Shown: positions 1 through 7,773, numbered from the stretch's first letter. The stretch: 45,505 nucleotides of DNA from Dysgonamonadaceae bacterium (GCA_031272085.1 JAISUN010000129.1:1-45505), one strand, 5' to 3'. The notes: generated by a model not told the origin, from the sequence alone. Program-made: numbers and translations.

Positions 1-696
1 CGCGCTATCGGTCATTCAGTTTTGACCTCAAATGCCAATACACGTGATAATGTTCTGCAAATTGAACAGGCAACAACATCATACAAACGCAATGATTTAC
101 AAAAAGTTATCCGCGAAAATTTGAAACCGGTCAATCATCCGTATTACACAAAATACAAACCTTTGCAAGCACTTTGTTTACAGATACTTCGACACGATAA
201 AACAACCTTTGGCGCGGATAAGAACAAAATTCACGGTTTGCTTTTCGATGGCGCTTGGCTGTGGGAAGAGTATCTGAATACGATTCTGAAAAACGATTTT
301 ATTCATCCTGAAAACAAAACAGGAAAATATAAGCACCATCTATTTGAAAATTTTCAGCCAATTTATCCTGACTTTTTAAGTAAAGAAACAAAAAATAGAA
401 TGGTTGGCGATGCAAAATATATTCCTTTGAGAAAACAACAAGAATATGCCGAAAACTCGGAGCGTGCTACAAGTATTTACTACAAAACAATTACTTATAT
501 GTATCGCTTCAATTCCAAAAATGCTTTTTTAATTTATCCTTCAAATAAAGCCGAAAACGAAGAATATAAAATCAAAGACACCAAAGGAGTATTGCTAAAA
601 ATAGGATTTGAAGTTCCTCAAACGACAACTTCTTTTTCTTGTTTTCAGACAGAAATACAAGAATCCGAAAAAGCAATAATCGGAGAATTGCAATAG
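1..696 (+). CDS. McrC-like restriction component, C-terminal part (5' truncated by window)
   Basis: The reading frame is open from the first base, so the true start lies outside the window and about 231 residues of the C-terminal part are seen. The visible region has the shape of the McrC family nuclease end: an LLFDGAWLWEEYL segment, then a PDFL stretch and a GDAKY stretch about 17 residues later, which together form a PD-(D/E)xK-like catalytic core. In McrBC systems McrC is the endonuclease partner of the GTP-driven motor McrB and acts on modified DNA. An upstream mcrB gene is expected but not visible. A DUF2357-type or LlaJI-type relative is the main alternative. Family assignment is from motif recognition; function is inferred. 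Confidence 0.72.
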   Translation, partial: RAIGHSVLTSNANTRDNVLQIEQATTSYKRNDLQKVIRENLKPVNHPYYTKYKPLQALCLQILRHDKTTFGADKNKIHGLLFDGAWLWEEYLNTILKNDFIHPENKTGKYKHHLFENFQPIYPDFLSKETKNRMVGDAKYIPLRKQQEYAENSERATSIYYKTITYMYRFNSKNAFLIYPSNKAENEEYKIKDTKGVLLKIGFEVPQTTTSFSCFQTEIQESEKAIIGELQ

Positions 697-741
697 TTTT
701 CATTTTTTATCCAACGACACCTTTTGTCGCTCTATCGTTGT

Positions 742-983
742 GCCTTTATAGAAAAAAATAATCCTTGTATATGCCTCCTCCTTTCCGACACCCACTTTCG
801 CCACCGCGGCTTAACGCATTTGCCCCAAGCCGACGTCATCATCTATTCGGGCATATTCACGATAATTACGGAATACAAAAATTGCGACATACCACTTTTG
901 TCAATGCCGCTATTTTGGACGAAAACGATGTGATAAAAAATGAGCCTGTTAGGGTAGTTGTCGGAATAAAGACAATCACGTAA
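742..983 (+). pseudogene. Metallophosphoesterase remnant with internal deletion and frameshift
   Basis: Two overlapping frames each carry one end of a calcineurin-like phosphoesterase. The first frame reads CLLLSDTHFRHRGL and then LPQADVIIYSG, the usual metal-binding DTH start and ADVIIHSG-like strand. The other frame picks up at the same bases with LFGHIHDNYGIQ and then TTFVNAAILDENDV, the usual C-terminal GHxH metal site. The middle of the protein (normally about 100 residues, with the remaining metal ligands) is missing and the two ends are out of frame, so no active enzyme can be made. The switch falls on ttcgggc near 857, bases that can encode part of both SG and LFG. Confidence 0.8.
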
Positions 984-1049
984 ATCAAAAAAAATATCCG
1001 AAAATCACAGTTCAGACATTAAACAACATACTTTGTCGTTATGGCGCCG

Positions 1050-1057
1050 TATCTTTG
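1050..1057 (+). promoter_or_regulatory. Bacteroidetes-type -7 box (TATCTTTG)
   Basis: TATCTTTG matches the TAnnTTTG element used by the Bacteroidetes primary sigma factor. A TTTG at 1032-1035 could serve as the -33 element, although the spacing (14 bases) is shorter than the usual 19-21. It would drive the small ORF that begins at 1120, leaving a leader of about 55 bases. Confidence 0.5.
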
Positions 1058-1119
1058 CATAAAATTTCCGCAATGGAGTTGGTTAATTGATGTGTTAAAC
1101 TATTAAAGGACAAAAGATT

Positions 1120-1269
1120 ATGCAATATTTATTTAAGGTAAAACCGACCAGAAACATCGGCGGGAAATGCGAAATCTTAAAGGACGAAAACGGCAAACAC
1201 AGCGGCGGACAGATAGAAAATATTGCCCGCAAATCCACGAAAAGAACACCGCCAGCGACAACAGAGTAA
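1120..1269 (+). CDS. Small hypothetical ORF, probably truncated (49 aa)
   Basis: ATG at 1120 is preceded by AAAGGA and a promoter-like box, and opens a 49-residue frame starting MQYLFKVKPTRNIGGK. The first about 30 residues look like the start of a small soluble protein; the tail (ARKSTKRTPPATTE) is basic, low in complexity and probably not native. The frame lies antisense over the last about 45 codons of the nucleotidyltransferase-like gene, so the two cannot both be intact originals. I recognise no family. Best reading: the front end of a small gene cut off where the RiPP cluster joins. Confidence 0.35.
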   Translation: MQYLFKVKPTRNIGGKCEILKDENGKHSGGQIENIARKSTKRTPPATTE

Positions 1270-2179
1270 TTACCGGATGTATTGGCAACAAAAGGATTGA
1301 AAAAAAATTATTTGCCGCGTAAATATCTGATATAAGGGAAATTCCGGGGAACAACTGGCGGAGAAAGGCTTTAATTCTTGCCTTGCTGCGGTCGATGAAA
1401 ATAAACTCCCACCACGCAGCAATTATGCGGTTGAAGAAAGTTGCAGAGTATTTTTTATTGGGATTCCGAAACAGACTGTCGAATATAAAATGCTTTCCCT
1501 CAACAAGTTCCGGAATTTTCACAGCATCAGTTCCGTATTTGTGTTTCATCATTCTGATTGCTGCGGTCAGAATCCTGCAAAGGTTGAATTGCCGGGCAAC
1601 TACCTGTATTTCAGCAATATAGGCATCGGAAAAACTGTTTTGCAGCATAAACAAATCACGCAGCCATTTATCGTCGGCAAAAAGATGAAAACAGTAATGT
1701 TGAGCCATATAAAGCCATTCGTCCACAGGGGATAAAAAACTGATTTTCTGCTCTTTATATGGAATTTGCCGTATTCGTGAAAGAGCGAAAGCGGTAAAAT
1801 CGCCGGTTGTAAGGCGGAAAAATTTCTTGTTTATCAGGCTGATATGAACGTCAAGGGCAAAAAAAGCCGGCGAATCGGTCAGCATATCAAACTTTCCTTT
1901 GGTTTTCAGACGATTAAACGCCGAAGGACTTTTTAATTTGTAACCAAGTTCATTTAAAATTTTCAGAAGTTGAGGCAGGCTGCGCTCGTCGGTCAGCAGG
2001 TCAATGTCCGAAACCGGACGGACGCAATCTTCGTCGTAAAGCGCGATGAGCAGCGAAACGCCCTTTAATGGGATGAGCAGGCAATCATTGCCGCACTTTT
2101 CCGCAATCGTCATAAAATTATTGATTAGCAACGAATTGCGGGCAAAAGCCAAATCCGAAGCCTCTATTCTTTCGTGCAT
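1133..2179 (-). CDS. Nucleotidyltransferase family protein (NTP_transf_5-like)
   Basis: Last gene of the peptide operon, 348 residues. The N-terminal part carries the pattern of the family: a KGVSLLIALY helix near residue 40, followed by RPVSDIDLLTDE around residues 55-65, where SDIDLL supplies the metal-binding Asp pair of the nucleotidyltransferase fold. Members of this family often sit in lasso peptide and related RiPP operons, where a tailoring role is suspected. The start overlaps the end of the ABC transporter gene by 16 bases, indicating translational coupling. The C-terminal about 25 residues (rich in Arg and Cys) are antisense to a small plus-strand ORF and may be read-through into foreign DNA, the original stop having been lost. 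Confidence 0.75.
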   Translation of the reverse strand: MHERIEASDLAFARNSLLINNFMTIAEKCGNDCLLIPLKGVSLLIALYDEDCVRPVSDIDLLTDERSLPQLLKILNELGYKLKSPSAFNRLKTKGKFDMLTDSPAFFALDVHISLINKKFFRLTTGDFTAFALSRIRQIPYKEQKISFLSPVDEWLYMAQHYCFHLFADDKWLRDLFMLQNSFSDAYIAEIQVVARQFNLCRILTAAIRMMKHKYGTDAVKIPELVEGKHFIFDSLFRNPNKKYSATFFNRIIAAWWEFIFIDRSKARIKAFLRQLFPGISLISDIYAANNFFSILLLPIHPVITLLSLAVFFSWICGQYFLSVRRCVCRFRPLRFRISRRCFWSVLP

Positions 2180-3849
2180 ACAATTTTACCCCGGATTATC
2201 TCGAAAAGAGAGTCGGATTCGTTAATCAACATTTTGTCGTGAGTTACGCAAACGACTAAACAATCGCGGGAAACCTTTCTTATACAGTCGATTATCGTCC
2301 GAGCATTTTCGGCGTCGAGATTGCCTGTTACTTCGTCGAAAAATATCACTTCGACATTTCGTATTAGTGCGCGGATAAGCGCAAGCCGCTGTTTTTCGCC
2401 TGTCGAGAGTTGGCGGCCGTTTTTGCCGATTTTTAATTCTTTCAGTTGCTGCTCATTTTCAGCGAGATACGAAAGGCCGAAATCGCGAAGCAGGCTCAAA
2501 ACGTGCTGTACGTCCGCTTCTCGGTCGAAAAACAGATTTTCAGCCAGAGTTCCGGCAAAAACAAAAGGTTCCTGCTCTACAAGTCCGATTTTTGCGGTCA
2601 GAGATTCTTCGGATATATCATTGATATTGCGCGAATTATAAAAAATATTGCCGCTTTGGGGCTGCCTTAAACCCATACAGAGATTAATCAGGGTTGTTTT
2701 TCCAGAACCGCTACGCCCGATGACGGTATTTATTCTACCCCGCTTGAACAGGGCGTTTGCACTGTCTAAAACCTTTTTCCCATCCTCGCCGTAAAAGAAT
2801 GAAACTTCGTTTATCGACAGCGTTTCAACCGGCTCCTCGAAGCGCGTTTTGCCGCTTTCCTCGGCGAGCGGATAATTGATTACATCCATTATTCTTCGCG
2901 CAGAACTCTCTGTTGTAGCGAGTTGCATATATCCGTTTATTATGTTCATTATTTCGCTGCGGATAAAAAGAATCGCCGCGGGAAACAGGACAAGTTCCGC
3001 AATATTAAGCCGTTGAGAAGTCAGAATTTCGCGACTTGCCATAAAAACGAAGAAGATTGTAACCGCAACTGTCATTGTTTCAACGATTAAGGTTTGCAGA
3101 GCGTTAAGTTTTGCCGTTTTTTTGCGCAGGTCGGCAAGTTCGGTTGAAACCCCGCCCAGTCGGCGTTCAACGTAGCCCGTAGCGCCGGAAACGGTAAAAA
3201 TCCGGAATCCGCGCAGCCAATCGACAAAATACTGGTGCAAATCGCCAATACGGTCGTAACTTATTTTGTTTAAGTGCTTTATCTTGCTCCTGAAAAGCGT
3301 AATTCCGGCTACAATAGTTGAAATCAGAATAAGTCCGGCAAGGGTAAGCGTGGGCGAAACAAGCATCAGCAGCAGAATAAAGGCTATTACCGTAACCGGA
3401 GCCTTGATAAATGAGCGGTAAACCATCGGCAGCAGGCTGGTAATCATACTCGATTCCATACTTAATGTCATAACTACGCGATTATCAATGCAATCCGAAA
3501 TATACGAGCCGGGCAGTTGCGAAAATTTGCGGATACAGGCAATTTCGATATTTCGCTTGATATTGGGCATTGTATAACCCATTATCAGCGCGGAAAATGT
3601 TTTCAGGAATATTCCAGCCAGCATCAGAGCGAAAAACAGCAGAATATCGCGAAAATTCAGTAAACGATTGATATTCAGCGAATAAATATCCATATAATTT
3701 TTCAGAACCCAGGCTACCGCCGCTGGAAAAATGCCCGCAAAAATATTGAGGACAGTAACCGACACAATTTTACTGTGTTCGCCCTTTGCCATTTTCCAGA
3801 CGAATTTAAGGGCGGCAATTTCGCGTTTAATCTCTTCCGAGTTTTTCAT
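2164..3849 (-). CDS. ABC transporter, fused membrane and ATPase domains
   Basis: A half-transporter of about 561 residues, likely exporter of the mature peptide across the inner membrane. Several hydrophobic membrane segments fill the first about 320 residues; the ATPase domain follows with Walker A GRSGSGKTT, signature LSTGEKQR and Walker B VIFFDEVTGNLD. There is no N-terminal C39 peptidase domain, so leader removal must be done by another protein, most simply the B2-like protein of the operon. The frame is open for 12 codons further upstream (ATG ending at 3885), but the start at MKNSEEIK is preferred because it overlaps the preceding radical SAM gene least (23 bases). Substrate is inferred from context. 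Confidence 0.85.
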   Translation of the reverse strand: MKNSEEIKREIAALKFVWKMAKGEHSKIVSVTVLNIFAGIFPAAVAWVLKNYMDIYSLNINRLLNFRDILLFFALMLAGIFLKTFSALIMGYTMPNIKRNIEIACIRKFSQLPGSYISDCIDNRVVMTLSMESSMITSLLPMVYRSFIKAPVTVIAFILLLMLVSPTLTLAGLILISTIVAGITLFRSKIKHLNKISYDRIGDLHQYFVDWLRGFRIFTVSGATGYVERRLGGVSTELADLRKKTAKLNALQTLIVETMTVAVTIFFVFMASREILTSQRLNIAELVLFPAAILFIRSEIMNIINGYMQLATTESSARRIMDVINYPLAEESGKTRFEEPVETLSINEVSFFYGEDGKKVLDSANALFKRGRINTVIGRSGSGKTTLINLCMGLRQPQSGNIFYNSRNINDISEESLTAKIGLVEQEPFVFAGTLAENLFFDREADVQHVLSLLRDFGLSYLAENEQQLKELKIGKNGRQLSTGEKQRLALIRALIRNVEVIFFDEVTGNLDAENARTIIDCIRKVSRDCLVVCVTHDKMLINESDSLFEIIRGKIVCTKE

Positions 3850-4807
3850 TTTTTGGGCGTTTGAATGTATATGTCCAGTTTGCAAACCGCGATAGCAGAC
3901 ATTCGCGGCAAAGCGGGATGGAATCTGTGCGTTTGAAAAAATGCAAACGGCGTATTTTCCGCGCTTTCGGCGAATTATAAATTTCGCTCAATTTTGCGTC
4001 GAGCAAACTGCCTACGGTCAATTCGCCGTAATAGTCGCAACTGCATAGACTTACATCGCCATTCCAGAAAACAACCAAACGGCTGTCAATATGCCTGCAA
4101 ATTTTGTGCCGCGGCGAAATATTGTTTTCAAGCCGACCGGTATAAAAAAATTTCGGCCATGGAAATTGTTTCCCGAAATTTATCCACCGCAAACGGGAAT
4201 ACCGCTTGAAAAGCCGCATTGCAACCTGCTCGCGCTCACATTCAAGATTGTCGAGCAGCGAAAGTTCGAAGCCGCGGCCACATTCGGCAAAAATACTGTC
4301 AATTTTGGCAAGTTCTTCCTCTGCTCTCGCAAATTTCGCTGGTTTGCGGATTTCTTCGTAACCATTCGGGTCGTGCATATCCATGGAAAATGAAATGCGT
4401 ATCCGCTTGTGAACAAGAATTTTACGCAATAAATTATGGTCAATTCCGTAGCCGTTGGTATAAATGACAGTGCTAACGCCTTTCAGTTGGCCGATTTGCT
4501 CGACCAACTTATCCAAATCGGGATTCAGAAAAGGCTCGCCATGCAGGTAAAGGCAAATTTCGCTTATCGGTAAGTCAATGTTTTTCAGGATTTTAGAAAA
4601 AATTTCCGGCTTCATTATTCCCCGCGGACGGCCTTCTTCGCCGCTTCCCTGCGGACAGCAAGTACAGCGAAGATTGCAAATATTGGTCGGCTCGATAATA
4701 ATATACCGGGGTGCGCTGCGTTGCCGTCCCTGACGTAAAAGTCCGTCTATCAACATTATACGCATTTCGCGAAAAAAATCCCGTATTTTATGCGCCAACT
4801 TTTTCAT
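3827..4807 (-). CDS. Radical SAM/SPASM protein
   Basis: 326 residues. The radical SAM cluster-binding motif CNLRCTCC lies near residues 44-51, followed by a HGEPFLNP strand in place of the usual GGEP. The C-terminal part looks like a SPASM domain: a Cys in the KICRHI segment, DVSLCSCDYYGE, then GSLLDAKLSEIYNS and a closing CREC pair, which would hold an extra iron-sulfur cluster. SPASM enzymes commonly modify ribosomal peptides (thioether, C-C crosslinks, epimerisation). This one is different in sequence from the three other radical SAM proteins of the operon. Its start overlaps the previous gene by 4 bases (ATGA-type coupling). The exact reaction cannot be told from sequence. Confidence 0.82.
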   Translation of the reverse strand: MKKLAHKIRDFFREMRIMLIDGLLRQGRQRSAPRYIIIEPTNICNLRCTCCPQGSGEEGRPRGIMKPEIFSKILKNIDLPISEICLYLHGEPFLNPDLDKLVEQIGQLKGVSTVIYTNGYGIDHNLLRKILVHKRIRISFSMDMHDPNGYEEIRKPAKFARAEEELAKIDSIFAECGRGFELSLLDNLECEREQVAMRLFKRYSRLRWINFGKQFPWPKFFYTGRLENNISPRHKICRHIDSRLVVFWNGDVSLCSCDYYGELTVGSLLDAKLSEIYNSPKARKIRRLHFFKRTDSIPLCRECLLSRFANWTYTFKRPKNEKLGRD

Positions 4808-6153
4808 CGCTCAATTTTATAAGAAAGGCAGGCTCCCTGACAGAGTTTTCTGTCGTAAAGAAAACAATCGGCGCAGCGTTCAAATAATGGCTTGGACAGC
4901 AATGATTTAACCTCGCCAAGGCAAAAGGATTCAACCTCGTTCCAAGATAAATTTTCATTGAATTGCAAACTGTGGGAAGTCAGTCCCAGACATGGATTAA
5001 GGCTCAAATCAGGCTTTACCGACAGATTATTTGTGCAATTATGCTCGTCGAGATTGCAGCGCGGAAAATTTCCCTTGGATAGCAGCGAGTTAGCCGTTTC
5101 CTCGTCAAAAATGCACAGCGGAAGCGGTTTAGCAAAAATAATGCCGATTTTTTGCGATTCGGCCTTAATAATCAGACTTTTAAGCATTGACGCATAATTT
5201 TGGAATGTATCAGGAGCGATAAAGCGGTTTTTCCCCTCGTCCGCCGGAATTGCAAGCGCGACGCTCAATTCTTTTAATCCCGTTTCGGTACAGAGTTTCA
5301 GCCACGAATCGACCTCAGGCGAAGCGTCCGAAACATTTGTACGCAAAATGAGATTGATTTTCTTCTTTTTTGCAAGGGCGATATTTTCGTGCATTATCCG
5401 CATCAATTCGGGCTTTTCGAGAGTTTGAGGCGTAAGATGCACAAAAATCATATCAATAAGTTTTCCGCTGAAATTGCGGAAATGCGAACAATCGCGAGTG
5501 AAATTCGAGGCAAAATAAGTGTTCATCCCGTATTGCCGGCACAAGCCGAGCATATCGTCGAAGCGGCTGTGCATAGTCGGTTCGCCGCCGCAAAAACTGA
5601 CGCGCTCAATCCGATTTTGTTTAGCCCATTTTAGAACTGATTCAAAATCAGACAGTTTCATTTCCATAGCCGGCATTTTGTATGAAAAACAGTATGGACA
5701 CGACAAATTGCAAAATCCGGTTGTAAAAATCATTATTTGGCGGATGGATTCGCAATCACCGCCGGTTGCTGACAAAATGTCAGGCGCAATGCGGAGCAAT
5801 TCCGGTCGGATTCCGTCGAAATACCGGTAAAGATTTTTCAGCAGCCGCTGTCGGTTAATTTCCGTACTACATTCGGCAAGTGCGCTGTCCAAGCGTGAAA
5901 ATAAGAGTTTACAGTCGGCGGCGGACTTCGCAAAATATTTGTATTTTTTTCCGCTGTCGAAGGGCGCAGGTTCGTCGAAACCCCTTGTCAGAAACGGGAA
6001 ACGCCGCCGCGCGTACTTCAAAAGAGGCTCAACATCCCCGTTTTCCTCAAAAAATGAGAAAAAAACTCCGCTCATACTCTCAAAATCGACCAGCGAAAAC
6101 TGAAAAATCAAAGAACTGCTCAAATTTGAAGATATTTTCCTTCTCTTAATCAT
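4804..6153 (-). CDS. Radical SAM protein with N-terminal extension
   Basis: 449 residues. About 140 residues of unassigned N-terminal sequence precede the radical SAM motif CNLSCPYC (near residues 148-155) and the CGGEPTMH strand. The C-terminal end, CADCFLYDRKLCQGACLSY, is a SPASM-like cysteine pattern (CxxC...CxxxC) for an auxiliary cluster. It shares with the two upstream radical SAM proteins the layout LxIPxxxGxNRF in the middle and the same Cys-rich tail, so all three look paralogous. The extension could bind the precursor or a partner, but it does not look like a PqqD domain. The start overlaps the kinase-like gene stop by 4 bases. Likely a maturase of the operon's peptides; reaction unknown. 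Confidence 0.82.
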   Translation of the reverse strand: MIKRRKISSNLSSSLIFQFSLVDFESMSGVFFSFFEENGDVEPLLKYARRRFPFLTRGFDEPAPFDSGKKYKYFAKSAADCKLLFSRLDSALAECSTEINRQRLLKNLYRYFDGIRPELLRIAPDILSATGGDCESIRQIMIFTTGFCNLSCPYCFSYKMPAMEMKLSDFESVLKWAKQNRIERVSFCGGEPTMHSRFDDMLGLCRQYGMNTYFASNFTRDCSHFRNFSGKLIDMIFVHLTPQTLEKPELMRIMHENIALAKKKKINLILRTNVSDASPEVDSWLKLCTETGLKELSVALAIPADEGKNRFIAPDTFQNYASMLKSLIIKAESQKIGIIFAKPLPLCIFDEETANSLLSKGNFPRCNLDEHNCTNNLSVKPDLSLNPCLGLTSHSLQFNENLSWNEVESFCLGEVKSLLSKPLFERCADCFLYDRKLCQGACLSYKIER

Positions 6154-7100
6154 AAATCAAGGGAATTTAGCAGTTCGGGGTCAAAATGTCCCTTATTGCC
6201 GAAAAGCAGCGTATAATGCGGCAAGTATGCGGTTTTTTCGCAAATATCCATCCATTCCTGCACCCTGTACAGTATTTTGCAGTTATTTCCTGCTTCGAGA
6301 AGCCAGATAAATGCTTCCTGCCGGCTCGCTTCGAGCAAATATGAGCGTTCAGAAACAGCGGTTTTTTGAATTTTTACTACCGCTGCAAGTTTATTTCTGT
6401 AAGAAAAATTAAAACCAAATTTATCGATAAAATCAATTTCTTTTTTCACTCTGCTTTTATTGTCATGCAATTTAGCATAACATAATAATGAATCTATAAT
6501 AATCTCTTTTTCAGCATTTTGAGAAATAAAAACAAGGTCGTCGCCCATAAATTCATAACCCGCCTTGCCGAGCATCATACATAACGTAGTTTTCCCTTCG
6601 CCGGAGCGGGCCGGCAAAAGCAAAGCCTTACCATCGCGGGACACGCAGGCGGCATGGATGCAAAATTTCCCGTACATCGCTAAAATGCTGTGCAACAAGA
6701 AGAAACTGTAATTGCTAAATATAGGACGATTTTTTCGAAAATAAAGTCCTTTTGTTTCGACAAGGTAACAATATGTAAGATTTTTAGCCGGTATATGGCG
6801 TATTAGAACTTCATTTCCTATCAAAATAAAATTTTCATCAGCGCCAACAGGATTGTACCAGGAAAGAGGAGTAATTATGTTGGTAAAACCATTCCAGACA
6901 AGCGGAAGTCCTTCCGGCAGAGGAAGTTTTTCTACCGCCTGAATCACAATTTCGTGAGCGTCTGCATAATCAAGTCCTTCGATATATTTACCCGAATGAT
7001 ACCGAAAAATTTGCAAAATGCTCTCTATATCCGCCTTATGATTAAGTCGAAAATCCAGTTTCACACCCGCAATTACCACGCTAACGCGCTGCTGTTCCAT
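6150..7100 (-). CDS. HPr kinase-like (HprK-related) protein
   Basis: 316 residues. A P-loop ARSGEGKTTL lies near residue 165 and a GDDLVF motif about 20 residues later; this pairing is typical of the HPr kinase/phosphorylase C-terminal domain and of the kinases found in some lasso peptide clusters. There the kinase phosphorylates the C-terminal side chain of the precursor (known for the paeninodin group). Here the two precursors end in Tyr runs and carry Ser in one core, so target residue is open. The gene starts 3 bases after the TGA of the downstream-most precursor and is more AT-rich than the radical SAM genes. Function by analogy; ATP-binding fold is well supported. Confidence 0.78.
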   Translation of the reverse strand: MEQQRVSVVIAGVKLDFRLNHKADIESILQIFRYHSGKYIEGLDYADAHEIVIQAVEKLPLPEGLPLVWNGFTNIITPLSWYNPVGADENFILIGNEVLIRHIPAKNLTYCYLVETKGLYFRKNRPIFSNYSFFLLHSILAMYGKFCIHAACVSRDGKALLLPARSGEGKTTLCMMLGKAGYEFMGDDLVFISQNAEKEIIIDSLLCYAKLHDNKSRVKKEIDFIDKFGFNFSYRNKLAAVVKIQKTAVSERSYLLEASRQEAFIWLLEAGNNCKILYRVQEWMDICEKTAYLPHYTLLFGNKGHFDPELLNSLDL

Positions 7101-7103
7101 TTA

Positions 7104-7268
7104 TCAATAATAATAGTACAGCGAAACGTAGTACAGACCGCCCGAATAGAGCGATGAACCGCTGTAATACAGTGCGCTGCCCTGCACCGTATTAACGGCC
7201 TCGTGCTTTTTTGTCATGGGCTTTTCGTATTTACGAACCGCAGCCCCGTTTGCCAAATTTGTTTCCAT
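7104..7268 (-). CDS. RiPP precursor peptide A, tyrosine-rich core
   Basis: 54 residues. The start at METNLANGAA is chosen because the second precursor begins with exactly the same residues; an ATG ten codons upstream lies in duplicated non-coding remnant. The leader (about residues 1-30) contains YEKP at 14-17, matching the YxxP signature bound by lasso-type RRE proteins, and ends in NTVQG. The putative core is SALYYSGSSL, then YSGGLYYVSL, and a closing YYYY: nine or ten Tyr spaced by small Ser/Gly residues. The gene sits between the PqqD-like gene and the kinase gene, as a precursor should. Cleavage after Gly30 is a guess based on where the two precursors stop being alike (SALYY is still shared). 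Confidence 0.85.
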   Translation of the reverse strand: METNLANGAAVRKYEKPMTKKHEAVNTVQGSALYYSGSSLYSGGLYYVSLYYYY

Positions 7269-7341
7269 AAATTTTACTTTTTTAAAATTATACAATTATT
7301 TAAAAATATCGCTTACGTTAGATTTAACTGCCTGAATATCA
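7269..7341 (-). pseudogene. Duplicated 3' fragment of the PqqD-like gene
   Basis: The spacer between the two precursors is a decayed copy of the end of the PqqD-like gene at 7510. Read on the minus strand it gives DIQAVKSNVSDIFK and then a stop, against DIQTVESDVSDIVKYW in the intact gene. Past that point about 12 bases have been lost, but the AAAGTAAAA stretch ahead of the precursor ATG is kept and may serve as ribosome binding region. The fragment has no start and cannot be a gene; it is the scar of a tandem duplication. Confidence 0.85.
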
Positions 7342-7500
7342 GTAATAATAGCAAGGATGATAATAGTATAAATTTTTCGGTTCTTCCTCAATTCTATAAT
7401 ACAGCGCGCTGCCCTGCACTATGTTTGGAGCCTCGTGTTTTTTTGTTGCGGGCTTTTCGTATCCACGATTAGCAGCCCCGTTTGCCAAATTTGTTTCCAT
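7339..7500 (-). CDS. RiPP precursor peptide B, tyrosine-rich core
   Basis: 53 residues, too short to be picked up by most gene callers. Begins METNLANGAANRGYEKP, then TKKHEA and VQGSALYY, so the leader is nearly identical to precursor A including the YEKP (YxxP) motif. After the shared SALYY the core is different: RIEEEPKN, then LYYYHPCYYY. It is charged and has one Cys and one His, unlike A, but again ends in a Tyr triplet. Its TGA stop lies in the TGATA bases that form the duplication junction. An in-frame ATG two codons upstream is also possible. Substrate for the same PqqD-like protein and radical SAM enzymes by leader identity. Confidence 0.85.
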   Translation of the reverse strand: METNLANGAANRGYEKPATKKHEAPNIVQGSALYYRIEEEPKNLYYYHPCYYY

Positions 7501-7509
7501 ATTCATTTT

Positions 7510-7773
7510 TTACTTTGAAATAAGTTTTTCCGACAGCCAGTATTTTACAATATCGCTGACGTCAGATTCAACAGTCTGAATATCAGGAAATTGCTCTTTA
7601 AGAGAAGCGGCGATTTCCGCCTGCGATTTGCCTTGTTCGACCCACTGCCAAATAAGGCTTGCAGTATAATTGAAAGTGTAGTAGGCTCCGCTGTCGAGAT
7701 TAACGGCTACTACTGCGTCTTTCAGCAATTTCCAACTGATGTTGGAGTTGATGGCATAGATTTCCTTTTCCAT
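7510..7773 (-). CDS. PqqD-like peptide-binding protein (RRE, lasso B1-like)
   Basis: 87 residues from the ATG at 7773 (MEKEIYAINSNISWK); that start leaves 2 bases after the preceding radical SAM stop, while the longer frame would overlap it. The sequence has the PqqD/RRE shape: a beta strand with VAVNLDSGAYYTFNYTASLIWQWVE, then a helix, then KEQFPDIQ and a C-terminal helix. Such domains bind leader peptides and present them to modifying enzymes; in lasso systems the equivalent B1 protein grips the YxxP leader motif, which both precursors here have. The 3' end of this gene was copied in the tandem duplication just downstream. Confidence 0.87.
   Translation of the reverse strand: MEKEIYAINSNISWKLLKDAVVAVNLDSGAYYTFNYTASLIWQWVEQGKSQAEIAASLKEQFPDIQTVESDVSDIVKYWLSEKLISK

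Larger units (their letters stand above)
7102..7585 (-). repeat. Tandem duplication of [PqqD 3' end + precursor], units of about 240 bases
   Basis: Two units lie head to tail: 7337-7585 and 7102-7341. The bases TGATA (tatca on the plus strand) occur at both outer ends and at the junction (7102-7106, 7337-7341, 7581-7585), as expected from a duplication between short matching sequences. Precursor start codons are 232 bases apart. The leader parts are close copies; the core parts and the PqqD fragment have diverged. Confidence 0.85.

Noticed and set aside
724-933. Independent small gene of 69 residues
   Set aside because: It starts with a rare TTG and its only recognisable part is the first half of a broken metallophosphoesterase; the second half is in another frame.
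4180-4443. 87-residue minus-strand frame in the radical SAM gene
   Set aside because: Overlaps the gene at 3827-4807 in another frame of the same strand; the main frame carries the CxxxCxxC motif and SPASM cysteines.
7104-7500. Classical lasso peptide precursors
   Set aside because: The leader motif and accessory proteins fit, but there is no lasso cyclase in the operon and core A has no acidic residue to close a ring.
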